Shown piece by piece: positions 35,343-44,181 of a stretch of DNA of 64,000 nt. Position 1 is the stretch's first letter, and each line of letters opens with the position of its first letter. The notes under the pieces are model-generated. The model saw nothing but the letters and a program-made list of their open reading frames with translations, searched no databases and was not told the DNA's origin. The DNA lies in NCBI RefSeq assembly GCF_017355365.1, contig NZ_JADIJR010000006.1, positions 1-64,000 of the forward strand. Reading direction: 5' to 3'. Both the position numbers and the translations under genes were made by a program. This DNA is from Microbacterium sp. SD291. Its GTDB lineage: Bacteria > Actinomycetota > Actinomycetes > Actinomycetales > Microbacteriaceae.

Positions 35343-36119
35343 TTACGAGCGCTGCGGCGTCGCGACGAGGCCCGCGAGCAGCTCGTCGAGCTTGTCTGCG
35401 GTGTCCTCCCAGCCCTCGACTGCCACGGACGGCACGCCGAGCGCCAGCACCGGGTAGTCGTTCCCGCCCGCGTCGAGGCGGTCGCCGTAGAACAGCATCG
35501 ACGTGAGGGGGATGCCGGTGTGCTCGGCGAGCTGCAGCATCCCGTACGCCTTGTCGATTCCGGCGCGCGTGATGTCGATCGACGTGGAGCCGCCGGCGCG
35601 GACCTCGAGTCCGGGGAGCCGCGCGGCGACGGCGTCACGCAGGGTGAGGCGCTTGGTGCCCGTCGGGTCCCAGTCATGCTTCGCCTCGCGTGGCGCCTGC
35701 TGGCCGAGGGCCGAGAAGGTGATCTGCGAGCCGCGGTCCTCGAGGATCTCGCCCCAGGGTGCGGCCTCCCAGAGGTCGAGGCGCTCTGCCTCCTCGCGCA
35801 GCGCGATGAGGGCCGCGGACTTCTCATCTTCCGTCAGGTCGTGCGCGTACAGCGGTGCGAAGCCGCTGCCGTCGTGACGCAGGTAGCGAGTGCCGCAGGT
35901 CGGCAGCAGGTGGAGGCGCGCGAGGTCCGCCGCATCCGCGTCGCCGAGGTGAGCGATCACCTGGGAGCGGAACTGCTCCTCGTTGCCGCCCGAGATGATC
36001 GCCACATCCACTGCGCGCAGGAGGGCACGGAGCTGGCCGGCGACCCGCGGGCTGATGGCGGCCTTCGAAGGGGCGAGCGTGTCATCGAGGTCGAAGGCGA
36101 CGAGGGCAGGCGAAGTCAT
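35343..36119 (-). CDS. HAD-IIB hydrolase, phosphomannomutase-like
   Basis: This 258-residue HAD enzyme has catalytic DLDDTLAPSK at the N-terminus, IISGGNEEQF, a C2b cap with GSTSIDITRAGIDKAYG, and MLFYGDRLDAGGNDYPVL. The last two segments resemble the eukaryotic-type PMM subfamily. It may convert or dephosphorylate a sugar phosphate. It overlaps the VanZ stop (ATGA) and is second in the operon. Confidence 0.8.
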   Translation of the reverse strand: MTSPALVAFDLDDTLAPSKAAISPRVAGQLRALLRAVDVAIISGGNEEQFRSQVIAHLGDADAADLARLHLLPTCGTRYLRHDGSGFAPLYAHDLTEDEKSAALIALREEAERLDLWEAAPWGEILEDRGSQITFSALGQQAPREAKHDWDPTGTKRLTLRDAVAARLPGLEVRAGGSTSIDITRAGIDKAYGMLQLAEHTGIPLTSMLFYGDRLDAGGNDYPVLALGVPSVAVEGWEDTADKLDELLAGLVATPQRS

Positions 36120-36568
36120 GATGTCTCCAGCTTAGAAGACCTCGCCTGAGAGCCGCTTCGCGTGAACAGCAGGCTCAGCAGCAGGGCCGCGATCACGCCG
36201 ATCGTGGCGCCGGAGGAGTTCGCGAGCACGTCGCTGATCGTCGCGGCGCGGTGGGGCAGCGCGATGCGCTGCGCGAGCTCGATCCCCGCCGAGACGGCCG
36301 GGCCGATGAGCCATGCGAGTGCACGGAATCGGCGGGGGAGCAGCACGACGGCGAGGATCCCGATCGGGATGAAGACGAGCACGTTCGCGAGCACCTCGAG
36401 CCGGGTGAAGTCCAGCGACTCCCAGCCGAGCCGGTGCGCGGCCCGCAGCGCGAGGTCGAGCAGGTTCGGCATCGCGTTCTCGACGCGCGAGGGCGTCAGG
36501 GTGAGGAACGCGAGGCAGGCCAGGAACGGGATGCCGAGGAGCAGCGCCATTCGCCGGAACGGTGTCAT
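36116..36568 (-). CDS. VanZ-family membrane protein
   Basis: This 150-residue protein has four membrane helices and the VanZ pattern: LTPSRVENAMPN after helix 1, then TRLEVLANVLVFIPIG and ISDVLANSSGATIG. GAGGAG is 8 nt before the ATG. VanZ proteins alter the cell envelope, but the exact function is unknown. Confidence 0.85.
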   Translation of the reverse strand: MTPFRRMALLLGIPFLACLAFLTLTPSRVENAMPNLLDLALRAAHRLGWESLDFTRLEVLANVLVFIPIGILAVVLLPRRFRALAWLIGPAVSAGIELAQRIALPHRAATISDVLANSSGATIGVIAALLLSLLFTRSGSQARSSKLETS

Positions 36569-36650
36569 GCGGCGTGCTCCTCTCGGTCCACGCCACTCTA
36601 CGTGCCGCCTCGGTGAGAACGCTGGAGACGAAGAGGCGGGCCCGCCTTCC

Positions 36651-37439
36651 TCAGTGCATGACCTGATCCACCCGCAGTACGCGTGTGACCCAGTCAGCGA
36701 CGCGGGGTGGAAGCACGGCGAACAGGCGTCCCTGGGCCGCGATCTCCCTGGGGACGCAGACCTCAGGGTGGCCGAGCCGGATGGCGTCGACGATGCGGTC
36801 GGCGACCACTTCGGGCTCGATCACGCGGACGCCCACGGCGTCGTTGAAGTCGGTCGTCATGTCGGTGCGGATCACTCCCGGCATCACCACTGTGGTGCGC
36901 ACGCCGCTGCCACGCAGCTCTGCGCGCAGGGCTCGGGTGAACCCCAGGACTGCGTGCTTGGTGGCTGTGTAGACGGCGCCGTTCGCCGTGGCGATCATGC
37001 CTGCGCTGGACGCCATGTTCACCACGTGCCCGTCACCGCGATCCAGGAACCGTCGCAATGCCAGCCGGGTGCCGGTGACGACTCCCTTGATGTTGACGTC
37101 GAGCTGCAGCTGCACGGATTCATCGTCGGCGCCGGCGAGCGGTCCCATGCGGAGCACTCCTGCGTTGTTGACCAGCACCTCCAAGGGGCCGAGATTCGCC
37201 TCTACTGCGTCGAGGAATGCCGTGAACGAGTGCTTGTCGCGCACGTCGAGGACGTATCCCACGACGTCGCTGCCCAGTTCGGCTGCCGCCTCGGCGACGC
37301 GATCGGCGTCGACGTCGCCGATCCCGACCTTCATCCCCGCTTCGGAGCATCGCCGGGCGATGGCGAACCCGATTCCTCGGGCGCCGCCGGTGACTGCGAC
37401 GACCTTGCTGTCCAGTCGCTGTTCGGCCTGCTTGGTCAT
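36651..37439 (-). CDS. short-chain dehydrogenase/reductase
   Basis: This 262-residue classical SDR has TGGARGIGFAIAR for cofactor binding, NNAG, catalytic Ser in MASSAG, YTATK for Tyr/Lys, and a C-terminal TMTTDF-type region. I chose the ATG at 37439 with GGAG upstream. A longer form reading into a 15-bp repeat is unlikely. It is divergent from the AraC gene. Like the flavin monooxygenase gene it has a pair of CTTGAC-N7-GAC boxes upstream in the same orientation, so it is probably co-regulated. It may reduce or oxidise a ketone/alcohol. Confidence 0.88.
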   Translation of the reverse strand: MTKQAEQRLDSKVVAVTGGARGIGFAIARRCSEAGMKVGIGDVDADRVAEAAAELGSDVVGYVLDVRDKHSFTAFLDAVEANLGPLEVLVNNAGVLRMGPLAGADDESVQLQLDVNIKGVVTGTRLALRRFLDRGDGHVVNMASSAGMIATANGAVYTATKHAVLGFTRALRAELRGSGVRTTVVMPGVIRTDMTTDFNDAVGVRVIEPEVVADRIVDAIRLGHPEVCVPREIAAQGRLFAVLPPRVADWVTRVLRVDQVMH

Positions 37440-37453
37440 CGGATCTCCGTCTC

Positions 37454-37495
37454 GGTGACGCGGCTGGTCGTGACGGGGCTGGCCGTGACGGGGAG
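37454..37495. repeat. imperfect 15-bp tandem repeat in the SDR 5' region
   Basis: GTGACG-(G/C)GGCTGG units repeat about three times. An open frame through them would add a repetitive Pro/Arg/His extension to the SDR, which is a reason to reject that longer start. Confidence 0.6.
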
Positions 37496-37578
37496 CAAGG
37501 GGCGGGAGCGCATCGGACATCCTCGGGGATCGTGAAACGGAGCGGATGACTCACGATCCCAGCGCGGGCGCGTCCGGT

Positions 37579-37615
37579 CTTGACTTGCGGGGACCAATCC
37601 TTGACATTTGGAGAC
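37579..37615. promoter_or_regulatory. paired AraC-type binding boxes, SDR/AraC intergenic
   Basis: CTTGACTTGCGGGGAC (37579-37594) and CTTGACATTTGGAGAC (37600-37615) are direct repeats of CTTGAC-N7-GAC with a 21-bp start-to-start spacing, two helical turns. The second box abuts the regulator ATG, so it could block that gene while acting toward the SDR gene. Confidence 0.75.
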
Positions 37616-38638
37616 ATGGCCTTGATTCGCGGGACTTCCCTCTCCGGCTATCCGGAGCTCGTCACCGAGCTGGGCGCCGACCCAGAGGTTCTGTTGCAAG
37701 CAGCCGGGCTGCGGGCCCAGGACATCGGCCGCAGCGACGTGTTCATCAGCTATCCGGGGGTGGTCAGGGCGGTCGAATCAGCTGCCGCCGTGACCGGCGC
37801 CAACGACTTCGGCCGACGTCTCGCCACCCTCCAGGGCATCGAGATCCTCGGGCCGGTGGGGGCCGCGGCGAAGTCGTCGGCCACAGTCGGGGACGCCTTC
37901 GCGATCTTCGCCACCTACATCGCTGCCTACAGTCCGGCGATCCGCACGACACTGAGGGCGGAGCCCGGATCTCGGCATTGCGTGTTCGAGTTCCAGATCG
38001 TGCTGGACAGGGTCGTGATCCATCCCCAGGTGACTGAGTTGTCTCTGGGAGTTGCATTGCGCGTCTGCCGCTTCCTGATGGGGCGCGAGTACGGTCCCGT
38101 CAAGGTGCACCTGCCGCACGCCGCGCTGGCGCCTCGCGCGGACTACGTGAAGTACTTCGGATGCGCGCCCGTGTTCAACGATCGCCTCACCGGTTTCACC
38201 CTCGACGTCGCCACACTGCAACGTCCTCTCCAGAACGACGATGTGACCCACCATGCTCTCGTGGACTACCTGCGCAGCGTGGTCGACAACCAGGAATCCG
38301 GCCTCTCGAGCGCGACCCGTGACCTCGTGCGCCAGCTTCTGCCCACCGGCGCCGTCACGCTTGACGTCATCGCCATGCAGTTCTCGCTGCATCCCAAGGC
38401 GTTCCAGCGTCGGCTGGCGTCCGAAGGGCAGACCTTCGGCGATCTCGTGGACGGTGTACGCAGGGAGAGCGCCGAACGGTACCTCTGCGGAACCGAGATG
38501 AGCCTTTCGCATCTGACTCTCGAACTGGGCTATTCCGAGCAGAGCGTGCTGACCCGCTCCTGCCGCCGGTGGTTCGGGGACAGCCCTGGCAACATCCGAC
38601 GACGTGCACGAGCGGGGCAGACGCCCATTCCGGAGTGA
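37616..38638 (+). CDS. AraC-family regulator, VirS/OruR-like
   Basis: This 340-residue protein has an N-terminal arabinose-binding-like domain of the OruR/VirS type (FGRRLATLQGIEILGPVG) and a C-terminal AraC double helix-turn-helix from about residue 245. The second half includes MSLSHLTLELGYSEQSVLTRSCRRWFG. The ATG at 37616 was chosen because the longer frame starts inside a regulatory box. Length and neighbours (SDR and FAD monooxygenase) match mycobacterial VirS. It probably binds the two box pairs around it. Confidence 0.87.
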   Translation: MALIRGTSLSGYPELVTELGADPEVLLQAAGLRAQDIGRSDVFISYPGVVRAVESAAAVTGANDFGRRLATLQGIEILGPVGAAAKSSATVGDAFAIFATYIAAYSPAIRTTLRAEPGSRHCVFEFQIVLDRVVIHPQVTELSLGVALRVCRFLMGREYGPVKVHLPHAALAPRADYVKYFGCAPVFNDRLTGFTLDVATLQRPLQNDDVTHHALVDYLRSVVDNQESGLSSATRDLVRQLLPTGAVTLDVIAMQFSLHPKAFQRRLASEGQTFGDLVDGVRRESAERYLCGTEMSLSHLTLELGYSEQSVLTRSCRRWFGDSPGNIRRRARAGQTPIPE

Positions 38639-38684
38639 CGCGCGCGGTGACTCCGACGCACGGGCCCCGGCCGATGTGCGCCGT

Positions 38685-38721
38685 GTCGCGCCGGGTCAAG
38701 TTTTTGTCCTGTGAAGTCAAG
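38685..38721. promoter_or_regulatory. paired AraC-type binding boxes upstream of the monooxygenase
   Basis: The same CTTGAC-N7-GAC box occurs twice on the minus strand (38685-38700 and 38706-38721), again 21 bp apart, ending 32 bp before the FMO ATG. Read toward each target gene, the orientation is the same as for the SDR gene. Confidence 0.75.
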
Positions 38722-38753
38722 TCCACAGAGGGTGCATCTGCCAGCCTTCCTCT

Positions 38754-40133
38754 ATGCCTTACTCGGTCAGACAGAGCCACCGTGCCCCCGCCATCACCAC
38801 GCCGATCGCGCCCGATCCGGCATTGCCGAGGGTCTGCGTCATCGGGGCCGGCTCGTCTGGACTCGCCGCCGTCAAGGCCCTCTACACCGGAGGCATCCCC
38901 TTTGACTGCTACGAGAAGGGTCCCGTCGTCGGCGGCAACTGGGTCTTCGGCAACCCCAACGGCCAGTCCGCCTGCTATCAGACGCTTGAGATCAACACGT
39001 CGTGTCCCCGTATGGCGTTCTCGGACTTCCCCATGCCCGCGCACTATCCGCAATACGCCCGTCATGACCAGGTCGCGGACTACTTCGAGGCCTACCTCGA
39101 CCACTTCAGGCTCCGCGATCAGATCACGTTCTCCACCACCGTGACTGCTGTGACCCGTGCAGACGACGCCACGTGGCGCGTGAGCATCTCGGGCCCGGAC
39201 GGTGACGCGGTCATCGAGTACGACGCGGTCATCGTGGCCAACGGCCACCACTGGGATCCCCGATGGCCCGACCCTGTGTATCCCGGAACGTTCGACGGTG
39301 AGCAGATGCACGCCCATGACTACAGATCGGCGTCGCAGCTGGAGGGACGCGACGTCGTGGTCGTCGGCTCGGGCAACTCCGCCCTCGACATCGCAACCGA
39401 GGCGGGGCGTGTCGCCCGCTCCACACATCTGTCCCAGCGCCGCGGACAGTGGGTGCTGCGGAAGTACCTTCTCGGCGTCCCTGCAGACCAGGTGGCTCTG
39501 CCGGGCTGGGTGCCGTGGTGGGTCACTTCGGCCCGGCTGCGCCTCGCCGCCATGCTCTCCGGGAACGTCGCAGAACTCGGCCTCCCGACCCCTGGCCACA
39601 GACCCGGCCAGTCCCACCCCGTTCAGTCCGACGGCATCCGCGATGCTCTCCGCTCCGGCAAGGTCCAGCCTCGCCCAGGTATCGCGCGGCTGGACGGCGG
39701 CAGCGTCGAATTCGTCGACGGGACCCGCGTCTCCGCGGACCTCGTCGTCTGGGCCACCGGATACCGAGTGACGTTCCCCTTCTTGGACCCCGCCCTGATC
39801 GCCGCCGAGGACAACGATCTTCCGCTCTGGAAACGCACCATCCACCCAGACCTGCCCGGCCTGTACTTCGTCGGGCTGCTGCAGCCCATCGGGGCCGTGA
39901 TGCCCCTGGCCGAGGCCCAGAGCGCATGGATCGCCGAGCACGTCTCCGGGCGCTACGTCGCACCCCCGCGGGATGAGATCCGCCGACAGATGCTCGCCGA
40001 TCACCAGCGGAACCGCCGACAGTTCTACACCTCGGCCCGGCACACCATGGAGGTGGACTTCGACCACTACCTGTGGGACCTGGGCAGAGAGCGCCGCCGC
40101 GGGGCCCGGCGCGCACGTCGCGTGCCGGCGTGA
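38754..40133 (+). CDS. flavin-containing monooxygenase (FMO/BVMO-like, MymA type)
   Basis: This 459-residue class B flavoprotein monooxygenase has the FAD motif VIGAGSSG near residue 26, the FMO fingerprint FDGEQMHAHDY near residue 180, and the NADPH motif VVGSGNSALD. It also has the ATGYRV segment typical of this group. It could oxygenate a ketone, sulfide or amine. The last residues are very basic. Shared operator boxes link it to the AraC and SDR genes. A terminator and tRNA-Pro follow. Confidence 0.88.
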   Translation: MPYSVRQSHRAPAITTPIAPDPALPRVCVIGAGSSGLAAVKALYTGGIPFDCYEKGPVVGGNWVFGNPNGQSACYQTLEINTSCPRMAFSDFPMPAHYPQYARHDQVADYFEAYLDHFRLRDQITFSTTVTAVTRADDATWRVSISGPDGDAVIEYDAVIVANGHHWDPRWPDPVYPGTFDGEQMHAHDYRSASQLEGRDVVVVGSGNSALDIATEAGRVARSTHLSQRRGQWVLRKYLLGVPADQVALPGWVPWWVTSARLRLAAMLSGNVAELGLPTPGHRPGQSHPVQSDGIRDALRSGKVQPRPGIARLDGGSVEFVDGTRVSADLVVWATGYRVTFPFLDPALIAAEDNDLPLWKRTIHPDLPGLYFVGLLQPIGAVMPLAEAQSAWIAEHVSGRYVAPPRDEIRRQMLADHQRNRRQFYTSARHTMEVDFDHYLWDLGRERRRGARRARRVPA

Positions 40134-40185
40134 GCGGCGTGCGGAGCCTCCTGCGCCCGCGGGGCCCGCTTCACTGCCGCGAAAC

Positions 40186-40224
40186 GCAGAAAAAGGGCCC
40201 GCCTTCGGCGGACCCTTTTCCTGC
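40186..40224. terminator. bidirectional terminator between FMO gene and tRNA-Pro
   Basis: AAAAGGG-CCGCC-TTC-GGCGG-CCCTTTT forms a strong hairpin with A and T runs on both sides, so it can end the FMO mRNA and the leftward tRNA-Pro transcript. Confidence 0.85.
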
Positions 40225-40227
40225 GTT

Positions 40228-40302
<75 letters not shown>

Positions 40303-40354
40303 TTTTGCAACCCTCCGAGTCTACAAGCAAAACCCTCGGAACACCGAATCGGCC

Positions 40355-41296
40355 TCAGGTCCGCGCGGTGAGGGTGAGCAGCGTCGCCTCGGGGCGGCAC
40401 GCGAACCGCACCGGCGCGTAGATCGAGTGTCCGCACCCGGCGCTGACGTTGAGAGGGATGGAGCGGCCGCCGCGGGTCCAGGTGCTCAGGCCCTTCGCCT
40501 GCTTGAGCGGGATGTCGCAGTTCGCGACCAGCGCGCCGAAGCCGGGAAGGCAGACCTGGCCGCCGTGCGTGTGCCCGCCGAAGATCACGTCGGCGTCGAG
40601 ATCCATGAAGCCGTTCAGCACGCGCTGATACGGCGCGTGTGTGACGCCGATCACGGAGGTGCCGGCATCCCTCCCGCCCAGATCCGCGATGGCCGCCGGC
40701 AGATCCTCGAGCCGATCCCAGTCCCGGTGCGCGTCGCTGACGCCGAAGAGGTCGATCTCGTTCCCGGCTATCCGAAGGCGAGCCGCCGTATTGTTGAGGC
40801 CGGTCCAGCCGAGCTCATCCGTGAAGTACCGGTCCATCGCGTCGGTGTCGAGCTTCGTCTGCTCGCGATGGCGTGCCGATGGCCCCGAGAAATAGCGGAG
40901 CGGGTTGCGCGGGGACGGGCCGTGCACGTCGTTCGAGCCGTGCACGAACACGCCGGGGATGCCTGCCAGGGGCTCGAACGCGCGGCGGATCCCGTCGATC
41001 CCGTCGACGTGCCCGAGGTTGTCACCCGTGTTCACCACCAGGTCGGGCTCGAGCCGCGCGAGAGACGCCAGCCACTCCTGCTTGCGATGCTGCCAGGGTG
41101 CCATGTGCACGTCGGAGACGTGCAGCACCCTGATCGGTGCGGAGCCCGGCGCGAGGGCGGATGCCGTCACCTCACGCACAGTGAAGAGGTAGCGCTCGAT
41201 CCCGATGCCCCAGACGGCGGCCGCAGCGCCCGCGGCCCCCACCGCGCCGAGCGCGATGAGGGCCGGGTGCGCTGTGCGGCGAGAGGTCACTCGCAC
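40355..41296 (-). CDS. membrane-anchored metallophosphoesterase
   Basis: This 313-residue YkuE-like phosphoesterase has one N-terminal membrane helix. Metal ligands lie in HVSDVHMAP, NTGDNLGHVDG, HGSNDVHG and FGGHTHGGQV. Starts at 41296 and 41290 (both GTG) are possible. Both overlap the PBP stop, so it is co-transcribed with the PBP gene. It may act on envelope lipids or nucleotides. Confidence 0.88.
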   Translation of the reverse strand: MRVTSRRTAHPALIALGAVGAAGAAAAVWGIGIERYLFTVREVTASALAPGSAPIRVLHVSDVHMAPWQHRKQEWLASLARLEPDLVVNTGDNLGHVDGIDGIRRAFEPLAGIPGVFVHGSNDVHGPSPRNPLRYFSGPSARHREQTKLDTDAMDRYFTDELGWTGLNNTAARLRIAGNEIDLFGVSDAHRDWDRLEDLPAAIADLGGRDAGTSVIGVTHAPYQRVLNGFMDLDADVIFGGHTHGGQVCLPGFGALVANCDIPLKQAKGLSTWTRGGRSIPLNVSAGCGHSIYAPVRFACRPEATLLTLTART

Positions 41297-43878
41297 TGCA
41301 CCTTGATCGAGGTGCTCTTGGTCGTGGCGGTCCCCGCGGCCGGACTCGTCGACTTCACGGTCGCCTCAGGCGGGTTGCACGAGCCGGTGAAGTCCACCGT
41401 CGTGAATCCTGCCCCGAAGAGGGCTGCCTGTGCCTGTGCCTTCGTCTGCCCCGCGACATCGGGAACCGTCGCGCCCAGCCCGTTGCTCGGCGAGATCGTG
41501 ATCGTCGTGCCGCTGGCGGCCTGACCAGACGGATCCTGCGCGGCGACCACGTTCACCGGCTGATCGCTGTCGACCGCCGAGCCGACTGCCACGGTGAAGC
41601 CCGCCGTCTCCAGGATCGACGTCGCCTCCTCGATGGACTTGCCGACCACGTTGGGCACCTCCGCCATCACCTGACGGATGAGCTTGTCGTCGGGCTTGGG
41701 GAACGCGTCTCCGCCGTAGACGGCGTTCGCCGCCCGCTGGATCTCACGGGCGAGGCCGTAGCGGATGTCGTTGAGGCGAGTGCCGTCGCCGTTGCGGAAG
41801 TCCTTCAGCGGCGCGCGGCCGTCGATGTTGCCCACCCAGACGGCGGTCGTGACCTTCGTGCTCGACTGGACGAGCATCGTGTGCTCCTTCTCGGCGGTAC
41901 CGGTCTTGCCGATCACCGGGATGCCGTCGTCCGGGTTCGCCCTGGCACCGGTGCCGTTGCCCTCCATCACGCCGCGCAGCGCGAATGCCGCTGTGGCCGC
42001 CACCTCTGGGGTCAGCTGCTGGGTGCACGTCGTCTCCGGTGGTGCGACCTCCTGGCCGTCGATGCCGATGACCTTGTCGATCACCCGGGGCTCGCAGTAG
42101 ATGCCGTTGTTCGCGACCGTCGCGTAGGCGCCGGCCATCTGCAGCGGGGCGACGCTCTTCGAACCGAGCACCGACGAGAACGGGTCGTTCGGAGCCAGGT
42201 TGACCTCGGTGCCGCCGACCGTGATGTCGTCGCCGTTGCCATAGTGCACACCGAGCTTCTTGGCGACCTCGTTGATCTCGCAGAGGTCGAGCTGCTGCGC
42301 CATTGCGAGGAAGCCGGTGTTCAGCGACTGAGCCGTGAACTGCCGCACGCTGCTCACCGAACCGCCGCTGTTGCCGAAGTTGTTGATCTTGGCCGCGTTC
42401 GTGACCTTGTCGCCGCACCTCGTGAACGGGCTGAAGGTCTTGAGGCGACCGTCGAGCACCTGGTTGACCGAATGACCGGTCTCCAGCCAGCGCAGCAGCG
42501 TGAACAGCTTGTACGTCGACCCGGTCTCGAATCCGTAGGTCGAGCCGCCGTGCGCCCTGTCTGCGGCGAAGACCTGCGAGGTCTCTCCGGCCGCGAGATT
42601 CGCCTCCGTCGACTCGTTGAACGCGGTGTTCTGCGCCATCGCGAGCACGCGCCCAGTGGTCGCCTCGACCGACACCCCGGTGCCGCCGACGAGGATTCCT
42701 GGCATCGACTGCGGGACGCGGGCCTTCACGGCGTCGATCGCGGTCTGCTGCACCCGGAGGTCGAGGGACGTGAAGATCTGCATGCCGCCGCGGCGCAGAT
42801 TCGAGCGGCGTTCTTCGGGGGTGTCGCCGAACGCCTCGTCGTCCTCGATCACTGCCTTGACGTACTGGCAGAAGTAGGCGTTGTCGCCGGCAGCAGCACA
42901 GCCCTGCTTCGACTCGCTGAGCGCCGGAGTGACGGGTGCGGCGACGGCCTCGTCGTGCTCGGCCTGGGTGATCATGTCATTGATCAGCATCTGGCCGATC
43001 ACGTAGTCGCGGCGGTCCTTCGTCTCCTTGTATCCGTCCGCCTCACCGTTGTGAGCGACGCCCGCATTGTCGGTGTAGGTGCCTTCCGGCCGGTCGATGC
43101 GGAGCCTGTTCGGCTCCTGGACCATGCCGGCGATCGTGGCTGCCTGGACGAGCGTGAGATTCGCCGCGGAGGTGGAGAAGTAGCGGCTCGCCGCGGCCTC
43201 GATGCCGTAGATCGTGCCGCCGAAGTTCGCGATGTTCAGGTAGCCGAGCAGGATGTCGTTCTTCGAGTACTCCTTCTCGATCTTGAGCGCGTAGCGCATC
43301 TCCTGCAGCTTTCGCTGGACGCCCGCGCTGCCCTCAGCGACCGCTGCGTCGAGGAAGCACTGCTCGATCTGCTCGGAGTAATCGTCGGCTGCCGTGTCGA
43401 CCTCCTGCTCGCACTCCTGGACCTGGACGTTCTTCACGTACTGCTGGGTGATCGTCGAGGCGCCTCGATCGGTCGTCCCGGCGACGTTGCCGAGGGCGGC
43501 CTTGAGCGTAGCGCCGAGATTGACGCCGCCGTGGGTGTAGAAGTTCTTGTCCTCGCTCGCGAGGATCGCGTCATACATCACGGTGGCGATCTGCTCGTAG
43601 GTCACCGGGATGCGCTTCTGCTCGTAGAACGATGCCAGTGCGACCGGATTGCCGTCGTGTCCGGTGGCGTAGATCGTCGACTGCTGCATCGGAGCGCCGA
43701 TCTGGAGGTTCTCGGGCAGGTCCTCGAAGATGCCGAAGGCCTGGGATCCTGCGATACCCGTCATGGCGAGGACCGGGGTGACGCTGGCCGTGACGAGCAG
43801 ACCGGCGACGGCGCTCAGCCCGACGAGGCCGAGAAGGCCGCCGAGCACACCTTTCACCGTGCGATTCTTTTGAGGCAT
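41287..43878 (-). CDS. bifunctional class A penicillin-binding protein with PASTA domains
   Basis: This 863-residue PBP of the PonA type builds peptidoglycan. An N-terminal membrane helix precedes a GT51 glycosyltransferase (SEDKNFYTHGG and RGASTITQQYVKN). The transpeptidase has SxxK in GSTYKLF, SLN, and GKTGTAE. Two C-terminal PASTA domains follow from about residue 740 (EVPNVVGKSIEEA and TVPDVAGQTKAQA). TACGAT lies 7 nt before the ATG at 43878, so the mRNA is probably leaderless. Confidence 0.95.
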   Translation of the reverse strand: MPQKNRTVKGVLGGLLGLVGLSAVAGLLVTASVTPVLAMTGIAGSQAFGIFEDLPENLQIGAPMQQSTIYATGHDGNPVALASFYEQKRIPVTYEQIATVMYDAILASEDKNFYTHGGVNLGATLKAALGNVAGTTDRGASTITQQYVKNVQVQECEQEVDTAADDYSEQIEQCFLDAAVAEGSAGVQRKLQEMRYALKIEKEYSKNDILLGYLNIANFGGTIYGIEAAASRYFSTSAANLTLVQAATIAGMVQEPNRLRIDRPEGTYTDNAGVAHNGEADGYKETKDRRDYVIGQMLINDMITQAEHDEAVAAPVTPALSESKQGCAAAGDNAYFCQYVKAVIEDDEAFGDTPEERRSNLRRGGMQIFTSLDLRVQQTAIDAVKARVPQSMPGILVGGTGVSVEATTGRVLAMAQNTAFNESTEANLAAGETSQVFAADRAHGGSTYGFETGSTYKLFTLLRWLETGHSVNQVLDGRLKTFSPFTRCGDKVTNAAKINNFGNSGGSVSSVRQFTAQSLNTGFLAMAQQLDLCEINEVAKKLGVHYGNGDDITVGGTEVNLAPNDPFSSVLGSKSVAPLQMAGAYATVANNGIYCEPRVIDKVIGIDGQEVAPPETTCTQQLTPEVAATAAFALRGVMEGNGTGARANPDDGIPVIGKTGTAEKEHTMLVQSSTKVTTAVWVGNIDGRAPLKDFRNGDGTRLNDIRYGLAREIQRAANAVYGGDAFPKPDDKLIRQVMAEVPNVVGKSIEEATSILETAGFTVAVGSAVDSDQPVNVVAAQDPSGQAASGTTITISPSNGLGATVPDVAGQTKAQAQAALFGAGFTTVDFTGSCNPPEATVKSTSPAAGTATTKSTSIKVQCE

Positions 43879-43956
43879 ACGCTTGATCGTAGGGGAGTTC
43901 CCTGAATACCGCCTTTGACGCAGCTGCCCTGCAGATGCCGCCAGACAGGAGTACCG

Positions 43957-44181
43957 ATGATCACCTGGGAGTACCTCACCACGCCGTTGCTGATCCACAA
44001 CACCGCAGCGATCCTCAACAACTGGGGCAAGCAGGGCTGGGAGCTCGTGCAGGTCGTGCAGGGGCCGGAGGGAGGGCTCGTCGCCTACTTCAAGCGGCCG
44101 GTCTCGACCGATGCCGCGGCCAATGCCGGACTCGCCGCGGCCGCTGAGGCGTCGCGCCAGTTCGAGGGTGGCGCCGCATGA
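43957..44181 (+). CDS. DUF4177 small protein
   Basis: This 74-residue protein starts MITWEYLTTPLLIHN and contains LNNWGKQGWELVQVV, matching DUF4177, with an Ala-rich tail. AGGAG precedes the ATG. It overlaps the RidA gene by four bases and is divergent from the PBP gene. Function is unknown. Confidence 0.75.
   Translation: MITWEYLTTPLLIHNTAAILNNWGKQGWELVQVVQGPEGGLVAYFKRPVSTDAAANAGLAAAAEASRQFEGGAA

Noticed and set aside
37440..37520. Extended N-terminus of the SDR
   Set aside because: It is encoded by an imperfect 15-bp repeat giving Pro/Arg/His residues, while the ATG at 37439 has a ribosome site and the normal SDR N-terminus.
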